A stretch of 64,000 nucleotides of DNA from assembly GCA_025738555.1 (NCBI GenBank), contig JAOVFP010000006.1:2976001-3040000 (forward strand). The letters are read 5' to 3'. Position numbers and translations under genes: made by a program. Positions 25,101-35,815 of the stretch are shown here, one piece after another (within the stretch, counting starts at the first letter, position 1; the number at the start of each line of letters is the position of its first letter). This DNA comes from Cyathus striatus. Lineage: Eukaryota; Basidiomycota; Agaricomycetes; Agaricales; Nidulariaceae. A model generated the notes under the pieces. It had not been told where the DNA came from, ran no database searches, and worked only from the letters and a program-made list of their open reading frames with translations.

Positions 25101-25395
25101 AGGCAGGGTTTAATTCTGGGTGATGAGGGCCATGAAAGATGGGCCCATTGGCCTGGGGGGCATAGTTTTGAAACATGGCTGGATGAAATGGGGGATATTG
25201 CTGGTGGTGGTGAAGAAAATGAGGTGGAACAAATTGCTGATAAGGTTGCAGGATGTGGGGAGGTGGATATTGGAAGAGCTGCTGTGGTTCTGGAGGATTA
25301 TAAGCATAATAAGGAGGATATGGTTGTACAGGACCTTGAGGATGAGCTGGAGGTGGTCTTGGGTTTGGATCATTCTGATTGGCATTATGAGACAT
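22113..25395 (-). pseudogene. Basidiomycete-restricted Pro/Gln-rich gene, split by an insertion
   Basis: Exon 1 (25,395-25,020) encodes a His/Pro/Gln-rich tail starting MSHNANQNDPNPRPPP. A 56-bp intron (25,019-24,964) leads to an alpha/beta-looking segment (AELVVEGAKREFRFEMDIPW..SSEDW). A further intron near 24,720-24,660 precedes a basic stretch and EAWKMLDGKLKCGKHSHCCY, a C/H-rich motif, ending at 24,437. After an inserted 1.4 kb the protein resumes (DVPVEDKKMLHWAKMI, 22,939 upward), continues in exons 22,874-22,322 and 22,270-22,113, and ends in an acidic tail. TGA codons at 24,593 and 24,599 lie in a KGK*K*HDDK context that fits two lost CGA codons. I have the impression that this layout recurs as an unnamed family in Agaricomycetes; its function is unknown. 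Confidence 0.6.
22990..24436. mobile_element. CpG-rich insertion splitting the Pro/Gln-rich gene
   Basis: The coding segments on either side are CpG-poor while this interval is CpG-rich. Near its edges TATAGATATATGTAGGCTACAT (about 23,057-23,078) recurs inverted (about 24,402-24,424), and copies of CTACATA / TATGTAG are scattered over the outer 200 bp on both sides, like subterminal repeats of hAT-type elements. Exact ends and a target duplication were not resolved. No transposase is present; the open frame at 23,566-23,775 is short and hydrophobic without known similarity. Confidence 0.5.
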
Positions 25396-25448
25396 ATTGA
25401 CAAGCTCTCCTATGAAGCTTGAGCTACTAATGCTAGTTACTTATACCA

Positions 25449-25539
25449 ATCTGTGGCGGCGTCCTCAAACCCTCAGTGCCCATTGTCTCCAACAACTAAG
25501 GGACATCCTTGCTGTATATTGCTTGAGACCGCCGCAGAT
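25449..25539. repeat. Short perfect-looking inverted repeat
   Basis: AATCTGTGGCGGCGTCCTCAAA at about 25,448 recurs inverted as GCTTGAGACCGCCGCAGAT at 25,521-25,539 with one 3-nt gap, giving a 92-bp stem-loop-sized unit. Could be a small MITE or a structured element. Confidence 0.4.
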
Positions 25540-26148
25540 AATTGAGACCAGGCGCGTCGAGCGTCATACAGTAAGCGTCCTTGGCGCCATAACCCTTTTA
25601 AGGAATGGCCTGCAGATCCTACCAGCAGACTGGCTCGGATCATGCTGCCGGTGAAACTCAGATGTGTACTAAGAAAATTGTAGGTCTATATCGATATGCA
25701 AAGTGCTGTAAGAATGTATGTGCATTATCTCTCTCGTGGTCTTCCGTGCATGAGACAGGGAAGGGAAAAGGCCTAAGACTCTCGACATTCTTATTATAGC
25801 AATGACAATGTAGAATAACGAAAAAAATTATCATTCGTCTGATTCACTAATATACATGTTGTGCTTAACTCAAATTTCATAGCCCTCAAAACAAAAATCC
25901 ACCTATCGTCCTCTTAATATCCGCCACACCCATTCTCGCACAGACCTATACCATCCACCGGCTCGTGGGAGCTTCGTGGAACAGTTGCTTCTTCACTGGC
26001 GGCTCATGACGTCGTCGGATCTACGTGACCAATCCCATCAATAGTGGCAGGGGAATTCAAGAAATGCAGGAAGGGGTACTACACGAGTCGAAAATGTGTC
26101 GATCATTAGATACATCAAAAGCATCGTGGTCATAGACCAATGAACCAC

Positions 26149-26840
26149 GTAGATGCAGTTACACTTCACTTACTGTGTCCATGCGCATAATGCTGAACTT
26201 TGAAGAGTGTGTGTGATGAGACCTATTGATTGATACCCAGGAATTGCTAACAGATGAGAACTACCTCGAACCGGTACGAAGACGCATCACATAGATCGTT
26301 ACGTGCACCGAGAGCGCCGTAACGACAGGATTATCTGCACGAATCCAATGTCGTGTACTAGGACGGAAGGAAACTAGTGAATCGAGTTAAAAAAGATGGA
26401 AATGAGATAGTGAATGAGTGTAGGCGCGGTAACACTTCATCTACTGCGCCCATAGAGATACACTGCATAAATCGTTACGTGCACCGAGAGTGCCGCGACC
26501 AGAAGGCTGCCTGCACATATCCAAAGCCGTATGAGACGGGGGTAAACTAATGAATAGAGTTAAAATGTTGGTATGAGGAGAGGATAATGAACAAATGTAG
26601 GCGCGGTAACACTTTACCTACTGTGTCCTTAGAGACACGCTGCATAAATCGTTCTATGCACAAAGAGCACTGTGATCATAAGACTGCTCGTGTGAATCCA
26701 AGTCGTATAGGACAGGAAGAAACCATTGAATCTAGCTGAAAAATTCAGACTCAGAAACGTGGACAACTAATAAACGATTGTAGGCGCGGTAACACTTAAC
26801 CTACTGTGTCCATATGTGTAATGCTGGACTTGGAAGAGAT
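26149..26840. repeat. Tandem array, ~180-bp units with a conserved GTAGGCGCGGTAACACTT core
   Basis: The core occurs at 26,420, 26,598 and 26,780 (spacing 178 and 182 bp), and a diverged copy (GTAGATGCAGTTACACTTC) starts at 26,149. Each core is followed by CTACTG.GTCC and about 40 bp later by TGCATAAATCGTT and a GCACCGAGAG block. The first and last copies share a different 3' flank (ATAATGCTGAACTT / GTAATGCTGGACTT), so they look like the array ends. The array is CpG-rich and non-coding. Confidence 0.7.
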
Positions 26841-27087
26841 AGCGAGACTACGAGAAATCCCAGACATCATTACTTGTACATGTACAACACTGTATGTGCA
26901 ATGAGTAATACCGGACGAATCGAAAGATAAAAAAGACCGACACTGCTGGGAGATACATATCTACATCATACGAAACGCGCGAGGTGTGTAGAACGCGCTT
27001 GACAGATTGAAGAGGTAGAAAGTCGATGATGCATGTTACATATACCTGTGCCATGAAGGCGTGTGGTCTTGTGAGGATAATTAATGT

Positions 27088-27160
27088 GTTTAAGCTAGAG
27101 GTAGTACATTAGCTATGTAATAAAGGTAGTGGAGAAGGATAAACGGAGATTGAGAATATG
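27088..27160. repeat. Direct repeat copy 1 bounding the 27.1-30.9 kb block
   Basis: GTGTTTAAGCTA..AATAAAGG.AGTG.AGAAGGATAA is repeated in the same orientation at 30,865-30,940. The pair encloses about 3.8 kb of the dispersed family described below. Confidence 0.5.
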
Positions 27161-27239
27161 AGGAGTGAACGTTTGAACGATCGCAAGGAGGGGACGAAGG
27201 AGAGTGCATGGAAGGATAGGGAACATTAAGACATGATCG

Positions 27240-27900
27240 CCCCCCCTCCCATCTTAAAGATGGGATGTGATCAATCGCAGAGCCTCTTCCACGCACGACG
27301 TGACGCATCACCACTACGGCGTCGTCCTTCTATTCGCATTCCAAAGCCAAGCTTAAAGCAGAGAAATGCCATCACCGCAAAGCGCTGGGTACCATGCGCC
27401 GCTATCCCTAATCTTGGCACCAAACTGGAAGCCGAAAATCTCAACCACCGAATCACATTCTGCCCTCACTGACAATTTCCCCTCTCTCAAATCAATCGGT
27501 AGTTGAAATACTCACCAATGCGCAATCTCACAGCTGGGACAAGATAAATCTTGCTCAAGTTGTCAGATGTTGAAGGGCTTGAGGATCCGTGTTTGACGTT
27601 CCATGCTTGGGTTCGATCGTGGTTCGGTGAGAGTGGAAGTATCCGTTTTGGGAGCGATGAGTTCCTGTAGGTAAGGGCAACGTATGTTAGCAGTAGCGCC
27701 GGAAAAGGGGGAGGAGGAAAAGGGGAGTAAGGAAGGGATGGAAATGTGTGAGAGGGTGAGACTGAGAGGGAAAGAGGACGAAAGATGAGAGGATGGTATG
27801 TAGGTCGAAGAATGGGTGAGTAAGTAGAGGATCTAAGTCGGGGGTTCGGACGAAGGAGCGCAACAGTCACTGAAATGAAAAGCACCTAAACACATAACTC
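27240..27900. repeat. Dispersed family copy A (CpG-rich)
   Basis: This segment is clearly homologous to 53,945-54,310: both share CATTCCAAAGCCAAG, ATCACATTC, GCAATCTCACAGCTGGGACA and TTGCTCAAGTTG blocks, followed by GAGGATCTAAG. Copy A retains CG where the 54-kb copy has TG/CA. The homology resumes at 28,990-29,060 with 54,370-54,410, so the 54-kb copy is an internal deletion derivative. No clear protein is encoded. Confidence 0.6.
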
Positions 27901-29379
27901 TCGGGCAATATCTCCCCGACCTTATCCCATCCTCTCAATCGCATCACAATAATGATTCTGCTACGAAGAGGTTGACCTTGACGTGCGTGGAGCAGCAGAT
28001 ATGACGGACACCTGAGGGCGCGATTGGAGACGTGTCGCCTCCCTGGAGGTATGTGGGTATATAGACTTATAGAAACGTGAACCTATGTCGTGGTAAGAGT
28101 GCGTAAGAGAAAGCATGGAGTAGACGAAAAGTTAGAAGACTCACACATGGAGTTCGAACCAGGTGGGCTACCATGGCGAGTTGGCGGGGGTGTACCCTTG
28201 CTGACTAAGTGCAGTGGGAAGCTAGGCTGACGGAGCGGGGTGGGTAATGTTTGCCTAGTTCAAAGTGGTTCGTGGACGTTCCAACTCGGCGGCGAGAGAT
28301 GCACAAGAGATGCAGCGGGGGCCACAGATGGGCGCTTGATGAGCGCTTGAGCGTACGCGTAAGGAATCGGGCCGGTAAAATGCTTGGCGTACGGCAATTG
28401 CCGGTCCAACTCGTCGGTTCCAGCCACTGGCGCTCTCACGAGCGTCTTTCTCCTCCCACTTCATACCCGATGAATGTATAACTTTTTACTAAGAATCAGA
28501 TGGAAAATTAGTGGAAAATGTTCGTTCACGTTTCACTGTAGGTTGCCAGCTCAGGCACAGGAATTATTCAATTAAATGCCTTTACTTATCGAAAGTGCTT
28601 GGTATATTATGTGATGTACATACTTGCATCCAGATTTGTATTCAATAGCTACTGTCCGACAGCGGGGGCGGTCGTTATGGGTCGCAGTTATCCTGAAAAT
28701 GTAGGCACATAATCGAATATATGGTTTAAGCGCTCGTCGCGATTGATACTTACCCTGTTTCACAATTAAGTACACCCTAAGTACCGGAATTAATACCAAT
28801 CAACAAATCACCCTTACCTCTATATCCGTGGCAGGTACCCGTCACCAGCCCTCTCTGTCAACACTTGTCGAATGCTCAGTCATAAGGGTCATAGTTTTCG
28901 GAGTGCGAGCTAGACAAGTCTAAGATATTCCTAATACAATAGCAGACTAAAGGTTCGAGTCGATATACTTACTTACCTACCCATCAAGCCAAGTACATCA
29001 TTGACAACCCTCTAAACCCCTTCAACTAAGCCCGTTCACAAAGCCGCCAAGAACGTTCTTAGAAGGAAAACCAAGATGAAACATCGATGGTGGGACTCCT
29101 ATCCACTCTCTCATATCAGCGTTCAAACCAACGCTGGATAGTGGTTCTTGGATGTTTCAAATACGGAGGGGAACCGTCGAGAGCACCGTGTGTTCGTAAG
29201 AGGTTCCGTTTCGTTGCGAAGCCAATGTGTGAGTCCGGACTTGGCAAATGTTCCTCTAATAATCACTGACAGTGAATTCCTACACGACAAGCTAAATAGA
29301 TGCCATCAGTCTTGTACTGCGACGACATAGAGGATTTTCTTCGTGAAGGGAATAAGGCAGATGTGGATCGTATGACTAC

Positions 29380-30000
29380 AAACGATAGCTGTGGTAGTGG
29401 TGCTGATGAACGACGGAGCTGGGGTTTCGAAACTTGCATGCAGCATCATTCATACTGCAAGGCGTGGATGTGTTGCGTGGGGTGGATTGGTGATGAAGCT
29501 CATATAGGATATATACACTCCATCATACCTACGACGATGTCGGTATGTATGTATGAGCTCAACTGGAGAATAGAGGATAGGGGATTGGCTTACATACCTT
29601 GTCCGCCTTCCCAGAACCAGCACCAGTGACTATACTGTTGGTAATACCTCCAAGTTTCTTCAACAAACTTCGATACCCGCCTCACCTGATAAACGCGTAA
29701 CCGCACCTCCAATGTGAGCTGTTGTTGTGGGCCACTTGATGCGTGGCATCACCACATACTAAGTTCGAGACCTGGGTACGAGTCGTATCTCCTTATCGAC
29801 TTTACCAGACAAACACGTACGCCACAGTGCACCTCCGCTCTCCCTAGTAGGTTGACTGACCGCAGCGCGATGAAGGACTTTCGGTATTTTTCATCTCCTA
29901 TGGTTTCGAACTCGGGGTGTGGGCCGTTATTTGGTGTATCGATGATTTCTGAGGAATTTGTAAGTTAGATTACAAGTGTGGACGGGTATATAACGATGGG
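29380..30000. repeat. Dispersed family segment related to 62,600-63,480
   Basis: Blocks such as TTCGAAACTTGCATG, ACGATGTCGGTATGTATG, GAATAGAGGATAGG and the pair ..AACGCGTA..CCGCACCTCC / ACACGTACGCCAC recur in the same order at 62,640-63,400. Read on the minus strand both copies give short exon-like stretches with EVR[LV]RV[CY]-type motifs. No intact gene could be assembled. Confidence 0.45.
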
Positions 30001-30318
30001 AATGGATTAAAAGTGATAAGGAACGGTGGATGTACTGGAGAAGGCGGGGGGACGTAGTACGGGCTGAATTACAAGCGTATGACGACATCACCTTCGTCTA
30101 CGCGTCACCATCAATTCAATCATGGCCATAGCCCTATTTTCTGATCTGTCATCACGATTCACCACATCACTCGTCCTCCTCCTAATCTTCTGTCCGCTTA
30201 GCTTCGGTGAGGATTAGTCTTCGACAGGCCCCCCAGGCCCCTTCTTACATTTGTTCTAGCCTTGCATCGTCCATTCTCAAGGTCGTCAGTGCCAAGTTGA
30301 CGAGTCTGGTTCCGGAAA

Positions 30319-30921
30319 ATGCTCTCCAGTATGGTCAACATGCATATCTACGAGAATCTTCGCAATATCTGGGACACAGCCACTTTCAGCAAATATACAA
30401 AAGAATTCTTTGATGAGAATAATATGATTGATAACGAGTCCAATTCTGAAGAAGGCTCCCCTGATGCGGACCCGGTAGACATGCCCTAGTACTTTGGCTA
30501 CTCCTTCGACACTTCGGACGAATATGACGAGAAATGCATCTCTGAGACAATTGCTGTGGCACATTTGCACTTAGAAATTAAGAATATCAGAAAGGAATAC
30601 AGGGAAAGGGAGAATAGACAAGCGGTGAGTCAATTATTTAACAATTCAATTCTAGCATTCAGTTTTCTGAATAAAATCAATTCAATGTAGATCAAGAAAG
30701 ATAATGAGCAGCGCCGACTTTTTAGACTCGGTCTCAACCTTGATAATGACAGGCCCATTCCGGATTATTGTGAAATTCCAGCTTGGTATCACATCCAACT
30801 GAGCATAACCCACTTGCATTACTTCCAGCCCGATTGCAGCTTATACCCCGTCATATGTACGATGTGTTTAAGCTATGGATATTTTGTTAGCTCCGTGAAT
30901 AAAGGAAGTGAAGAAGGATAA
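30319..30921 (+). pseudogene. Unrecognised two-exon coding remnant with one TAG
   Basis: From ATG 30,319 a single frame runs to the 5' splice site at 30,624, interrupted only by TAG at 30,487. After a 66-bp GT..AG intron (30,625-30,690) it continues from 30,691 to TAA 30,921. The product is acidic, then Lys/Arg/Glu-rich (LEIKNIRKEYRERENRQA - IKKDNEQRRLFRLGLN), and includes an aromatic stretch PDYCEIPAWYHIQL. Frame retention across an intron suggests real ancestry; the 3' end overlaps the direct repeat at 30,865. No domain is recognised. Confidence 0.4.
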
Positions 30922-30940
30922 CCGGAGGTGGAGAGTGTGA
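30865..30940. repeat. Direct repeat copy 2
   Basis: Partner of 27,088-27,160 in the same orientation; see that entry. Confidence 0.5.
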
Positions 30941-30959
30941 AAACATCAGCAAAAACCTC

Positions 30960-32390
30960 AGGTGACAAATTAGCAAAATTAGTCCAATCGGATACTCTCG
31001 CATGAGAAATGAAGGTAGTGATACGACTAACTTTTAGTAGTACTTTATTATGTCAGTAGTAGCACCACCAACATAAAATATGTATTTACGTTAGTTATAT
31101 TTAGTACGAAGAAGTTTGAAGACAATAGATTGCTTTCTGAGACTGGGTTTTCTGACTTCAATTAAAGTTCTAATTAAAAACTCGAAAATCCAATATTCAA
31201 TTCAATTTACTAGTACTCGGTACTTCAAATTCTAATAAAACTTCGGATACTGATTCAAGAACGTTACTCTACTTCGAGAACGGAAGACAGCTCGTGCAGT
31301 ACTTGGCTCTACCTATGCTACCATCCCTAAGTTATATACTACAGTTCTACCTACTTTATTTGTAACGTTAAAATAGCATATCATATGTGTAAATAAATGG
31401 CGTATTTCTACTTCTGAAACTGTTCATAGGTTTTCAGAGGTGCAGAGAACCCTCCATATGGTTACAACTTGTTCCAGAGGCGCCTCAAACACTGCGGCAT
31501 TGGTACTAGCTCAGTTCATGTGCTAAAACACGTGCTTGTGTTTAGTACGCGCTTGGTTACAAGGATTACCGGAGTTAACGGCTCGTATTGATGCGCATCA
31601 ATAGTGCGTGATGGCATTGGTACTGTTCTTGGTTATTTCCCGCACTGTTGTCCATGCGGTTTCACACATGTAAGTCCTGCAACCATCTGAATTCTCATAT
31701 GGTAGGTACAGGTCACGTTTTATTAAGGCTACATGTATGAGCGATATCGGCGTAGGTACCTTGAGTAGGATTTGGTTCGGAGTTATATACAGCGGCACGT
31801 GATGCGTCCGACTTCGTGCGAGAACACCAGGCAAGGTGTACAAGAGTGGTACGGTGGCTTCATTGTAGAATAATAATAATAATTGTAAAAGAAGTAGTGC
31901 AATGACTACTGTGAGAAGAGTGCAATACATATTAAAATAAATGCAAGGGACCGAAGCCATATAATATATTCTTTAATACCCTTGGTTTGTATTAGTGCGA
32001 TACTTTAGCTGGCGACATGGGTCTCAGCCCCAGCCCTTGTACTCTTCCCTTAGTAAGGTATCTTGTAGAAGATACTATAGTTGGCAATTCGGGACTCATT
32101 CCAACTCTTGTACTCATGGAGTGGCCCTTGCACTGATTTAAATATAGAAATTTGAATAAAATGAAATAATAATCGAAAGATAAGTACATTTTAGAAGCCG
32201 GCATATCAGTAGGTGTAGCCGTGGGGAGGCGCCTGCCTTGTGAAGGATGGGCGTCTCAGCACCGCCAAGAAAGATGATATTGGCTAGATATCGAATAAAA
32301 ATACAAAATGAGTAAGAAAAGATGAAAATGGTGAGCAGAGAGGACGAAAGGATAAATATAAAATAAGTAAAATAAAGAAAACAGCTATTC
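30960..32390. other. Repeat relics, no supported gene
   Basis: The only detectable partner is a GAGTACAAGAGTTGGAATGAG-type motif (minus strand, about 32,083-32,120) that recurs on the plus strand at 53,103-53,145. A minus-strand open frame at 31,598-31,960 is hydrophobic at its start, but I see no homology. A T18 tract lies at 32,403. Confidence 0.35.
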
Positions 32391-32476
32391 AGTATTATGA
32401 TGATTTTTTTTTTTTTTTTTGATTTTTTGTGTTAAGAAAGGTGAAGCCACAAATTATAGATAGAAGAAGAGGGGGA

Positions 32477-33466
32477 TTAGAGAGAAAAAGGAAGATGTAG
32501 TGAAGCAATAAGAGTTGGGTGCTGCCAAATATACATTTCAAAAGCACCTGAAGCCCAGCAACTGATATGCTGGATATCAGAAGAAGAAACACCATGCTTG
32601 GCGAGAGCAGTAGCACCACCGGAATGGAGTGAATGGCCAGAGTATTGGGTCCCAGCAGTTCTGTGAAAGAAAGATAGGAAGAATGCACAGGTGGGAATAG
32701 AGCCATTGGCTCGAAGCCAAAGGGGGAGGTGGAATGGAAAGAGGGTATCACAAGAGTAAAGATACTGGCTAAAAATAGGAAGAGGGTCAGGACCCTGTGC
32801 AAAAAGGCATTGTATGAGAACAACATTGCCCTCAAAAAGTTGATCAGCTTTGTGTGTTGGGAGGGTAAACTGATAAGAGCGAGAAGGGACAATAGTGGTA
32901 GAGGTGCAACAAATAAGTTTGCGAGGGTCTCTAATGGAAGCATTGTCAGGTAAGACAAGCTCACCCAAATGCAAGAGACCATAAAAAGTGGTGATGAGAA
33001 GGGCAACACAGAGAAGATCGTCATGGTCAAGTGAGGTGCAAAAGGAGGTGCAGATAGATGATAGGAGGGGGAGAGGGAGGGGGGGTTTCCATTGTGGGGA
33101 ATGGTGGAAATGGTGGCAACTGCAATGTAGAGAGTGTGTGACCAAAGGAGAATTATGAGCATCTTGAACAGTAGGGTAGTAGGGTTCAAGTTCATGAATG
33201 ATGCCAGACAGGTAAGTGGATATAGATGAAGATTTCATGTAGTGTGACATAAAAATGATATAAAGGCTGAGTGTGTCACTGGAGGGCTCAATAGGAAGAG
33301 CATGAGATTTGCAAAATGATAAGTAAGAGTTAAGTGTGCTAGAGTAGTTTCTGGAGGTAGAGCAATCAATACCATACCCAAACATGATTGCACATTCCTG
33401 AAGGAGGCACTCACAGGACCAGGGGGGATGAATGGGCTGCCTGGACCCAGAGAGGGAGGAAGTCAT
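32477..33466 (-). CDS. Tyrosine recombinase of a DIRS-like retroelement
   Basis: This 329-codon frame is intact. The N-terminal half resembles the core-binding helices of tyrosine recombinases (STSRNYSSTLNSYLSFC..YLSGIIHELEP). The catalytic half includes a GLLHLGELVL segment near the first conserved site and ends in GHSLHSGGATALAKHG..QHISCWAS, where integrase-like proteins have H-x-x-R; here the R position reads H (HSLH), consistent with a CGN codon changed to CAT. Its ATG overlaps the TGA of the upstream RT-RNase H frame (ATGA), the arrangement of termination-reinitiation. In DIRS-type elements this enzyme replaces the DDE integrase. Catalysis is doubtful with the Arg missing. Confidence 0.7.
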   Translation of the reverse strand: MTSSLSGSRQPIHPPWSCECLLQECAIMFGYGIDCSTSRNYSSTLNSYLSFCKSHALPIEPSSDTLSLYIIFMSHYMKSSSISTYLSGIIHELEPYYPTVQDAHNSPLVTHSLHCSCHHFHHSPQWKPPLPLPLLSSICTSFCTSLDHDDLLCVALLITTFYGLLHLGELVLPDNASIRDPRKLICCTSTTIVPSRSYQFTLPTHKADQLFEGNVVLIQCLFAQGPDPLPIFSQYLYSCDTLFPFHLPLWLRANGSIPTCAFFLSFFHRTAGTQYSGHSLHSGGATALAKHGVSSSDIQHISCWASGAFEMYIWQHPTLIASLHLPFSL

Positions 33467-34837
33467 GATGAGATCGCCCCCAGCGCATCCTGTGGAGGTT
33501 TTAAGATATGGTGAGAGAGGAGTGGATCATACCATTGAGCCAGTGTAAGCCGAAGGCGCGATAAAGCATCAGCAACAAAGTTCTGTTCGCCAGGTATCCA
33601 GAGGAAATATAAAAGATATTCATGTTGAAGGAGGATGTTGATGGCAATTTTGAGAAGAGAGTTGTAAATAGCACTTGACACTCTTAGAGAATTAAAGAGA
33701 GCGACAGTATTCTTGCTGTCTGAATAAATAATGACAGTATGGGGAGGAGACAAATGAGAGGGTAAGATCACTAAGGCACAAACTATGGCAAAAACTTCGA
33801 AAACAAAGATATTGTGTTGTGGGACACTTGGTGGGAAGATGAAGAGATAGCCATCATGAAGAAAAGAGTCCCACATGCTGATACCTTCAAGGGAAGCATC
33901 AACATGAAGGACGGTGTCGATGGTATCAGGGTTCCAGGTGATGTCTTCAATGATGAAAAAATCTGGAGAAGATTGAAGTCACTGTGTTAGCCAATGAAGA
34001 TCAGATCAAATGGTGTTGTTAAGGTAGAGAAGTTCATTGGAATGAGATTTCCCCACAATTTTCGAGTAGATTGAGGAGAGACCTGGCTTCAGAAGAGGAA
34101 AGATGTTAAGGGCCCAATTGACCCATCCTGTGAGACATTGGAAATCTCAAAGAGTATGTCTAATGAAGCATGGGTTAGCAAAGTCTGTGAGATAGTGAAT
34201 TAGCTCTGCCTTTTTGTTGCTTGGCATGGAAATTGACATCTGATCTGTATTGACTTTGAAACCAATGACTGTTAGTGAAGAGCCAAAGAGTTGTTTCTGT
34301 TCTTCATGTGGGATGTGAAGTTCATCCCAAAGAGAAAGAAGTCCTGACTGGTGTGAAGGGAGAAACTTCTGGTATGGTTCATACCAGGAAAGGGTGGAAG
34401 CATGATCAGCTCCAAAGACATCATCTGAGTACTGAAAGAGGTCCAGGATCCCTTTAATAAAAACACCCATCCAAGTCACCAGCGAGTTAACTGAAATCCA
34501 CAGGCTAGAAGATGGAGACCCTCCAAAGATGTTACAATGGTCAACATGATGATCACCATTTGGCAGAGTGATAATTTGTTTGATTTGTGCTTCAGGGGCC
34601 ATGGGAACCAGTTTTCACATCAGATTTGAAGAGGACAAGTGGTTCAGAAGAACCAAAACATCGACAAAGTGCTAGAAGTACATCTGCAAGAGGTTTGAGA
34701 GAGTCAAGAGGGGACTGTCCCTCAATAGCATGTTGCTCAACCATAGAATTTAATGAGAACTCACTACAACAGCTCTTCCCTCCATTTCTCAAGATGCTTG
34801 CTGATATTGATGGTTGTTGATATTTTTGAGATACCAT
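33463..34837 (-). pseudogene. Reverse transcriptase-RNase H of the DIRS-like element, broken
   Basis: RT remnants start at about 34,750 (LDSLKPLADVLLALCRCFGSS..LVLFKSDVKT). A small frame-changing deletion near 34,605 follows, then PMAPEAQIKQI, HCNIFGGSPSSSLW and the active-site region FQYSDDVFGAD. RNase H lies at about 33,930-33,540 (LHVDASLEGI, FEVFAIVCAL, IYSDSKNTVALFNSL, VADALSR). From 34,602 to 33,463 it is a single frame with three TGA codons (plus-strand positions 34,147, 34,006, 33,979), each in a context that fits a lost CGA Arg (L*DFQ, I*SDL, Q*LQ). RT and RNase H without a protease or DDE integrase fit the DIRS/Ngaro order. Confidence 0.75.
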
Positions 34838-35607
34838 TTGAAAGCCTTTTCAGTGGAGGACCTATCTCCTGGTTTGAAAGGTGGGAAGAGTCATCCAAGA
34901 GAAGCAATTGTGTATGATTTAGTAATTTTTCCATCTCTGAACTTACTGAGGATCCCTTGTAGTTTGTCCCCAAGTTCAGATTTGAAAATACTCCCACTGT
35001 AGATGGAATGGAGTTCTGGATCCACAGCTTGAGACATTCCTCCAAAGTCATGTTGAGATGACATTTCAGAGGTAGATGGATGAGCTTCTCCTTGTACAGG
35101 ATGAGATTGGAGTGAGGAACAATCATGAGGTCAGGAGGAGGAGTCAAGAGAGGCAGGTCGTTGGTTGGAGTCAGTTCCTTCCTGATGTGGAACTTGGCTT
35201 CTGCCTGCTGTGGTGGAATCATGGGTGGTAGAATCATGCTCTCTATATCTATTCATTCCCTTGATCTGCTTGATTGCTCTGGGTGCAAGTTCAGTGATTG
35301 AGAAATCTTCTCATGGATTCTGCATGCCACTGTCAGCTCTATCTTCATGTGACATTGAAACTTAACAGATGTTATGAGGAGGTTTTAGACTGACAATGGA
35401 TGAAAGTAGTGAAAAACTTTGTAAAGAAGTAATAGCATGTGGAATAAGACAGATAGAGCTGGACCTGGTGCAGGAGGGAGGAGGAATGTGGATTGTCAAA
35501 TCCCTCTGCCCTTCTTGTACCAATTGTTCAGCAAGCTCCAATGAAGCCACATTTAGTTGCATGACTGAATAGAACAAGATCAAGTAGAATTGTCCTTGCT
35601 CCTTCAA
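34764..35607 (-). pseudogene. gag-like region of the DIRS-like element
   Basis: Two frames (35,607-35,362 and 35,237-34,764) lie upstream of RT on the same strand. The first has a helix-rich GQFYLILFYSVMQLNVASLELAEQL segment followed by a His/Pro stretch; the second contains KCHLNMTLEECLKLWIQNSIPS and an Asp/Ser-rich end. Position, strand and composition suggest an old gag; no zinc knuckle is visible. The 5' boundary of the element was not found. Confidence 0.45.
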
Positions 35608-35689
35608 GACATTCCTACCTTTCTCAAACCTTCTGTCCTGGATGGCTAGGATTCTATGCTTTTAGAATATGGGTATCTTGACTTGTGTT

Positions 35690-35815
35690 TCTTCATGCAA
35701 GGCCACCATGCCAGTAAGTCCTTCCATTCCCCATACTGTACTTGCACTCTCACTCATATTCTTGCTTCCTTGCTGTCTGACCCTCTTGCCCTCATACTCA
35801 TGCTCATCCTCTCAC
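35690..35815. repeat. Pyrimidine-rich minisatellite, left part
   Basis: Irregular units such as CTCATGCTCATCCTCTCAC. The gypsy element is inserted inside this tract; it continues at 46,460-46,813. Confidence 0.65.

Noticed and set aside
32403..32420. T18 tract as a poly(A) tail of a retrogene on the minus strand
   Set aside because: DIRS-like elements do not need a poly(A) tail, no target duplication was found around it, and a simple homopolymer is enough explanation.
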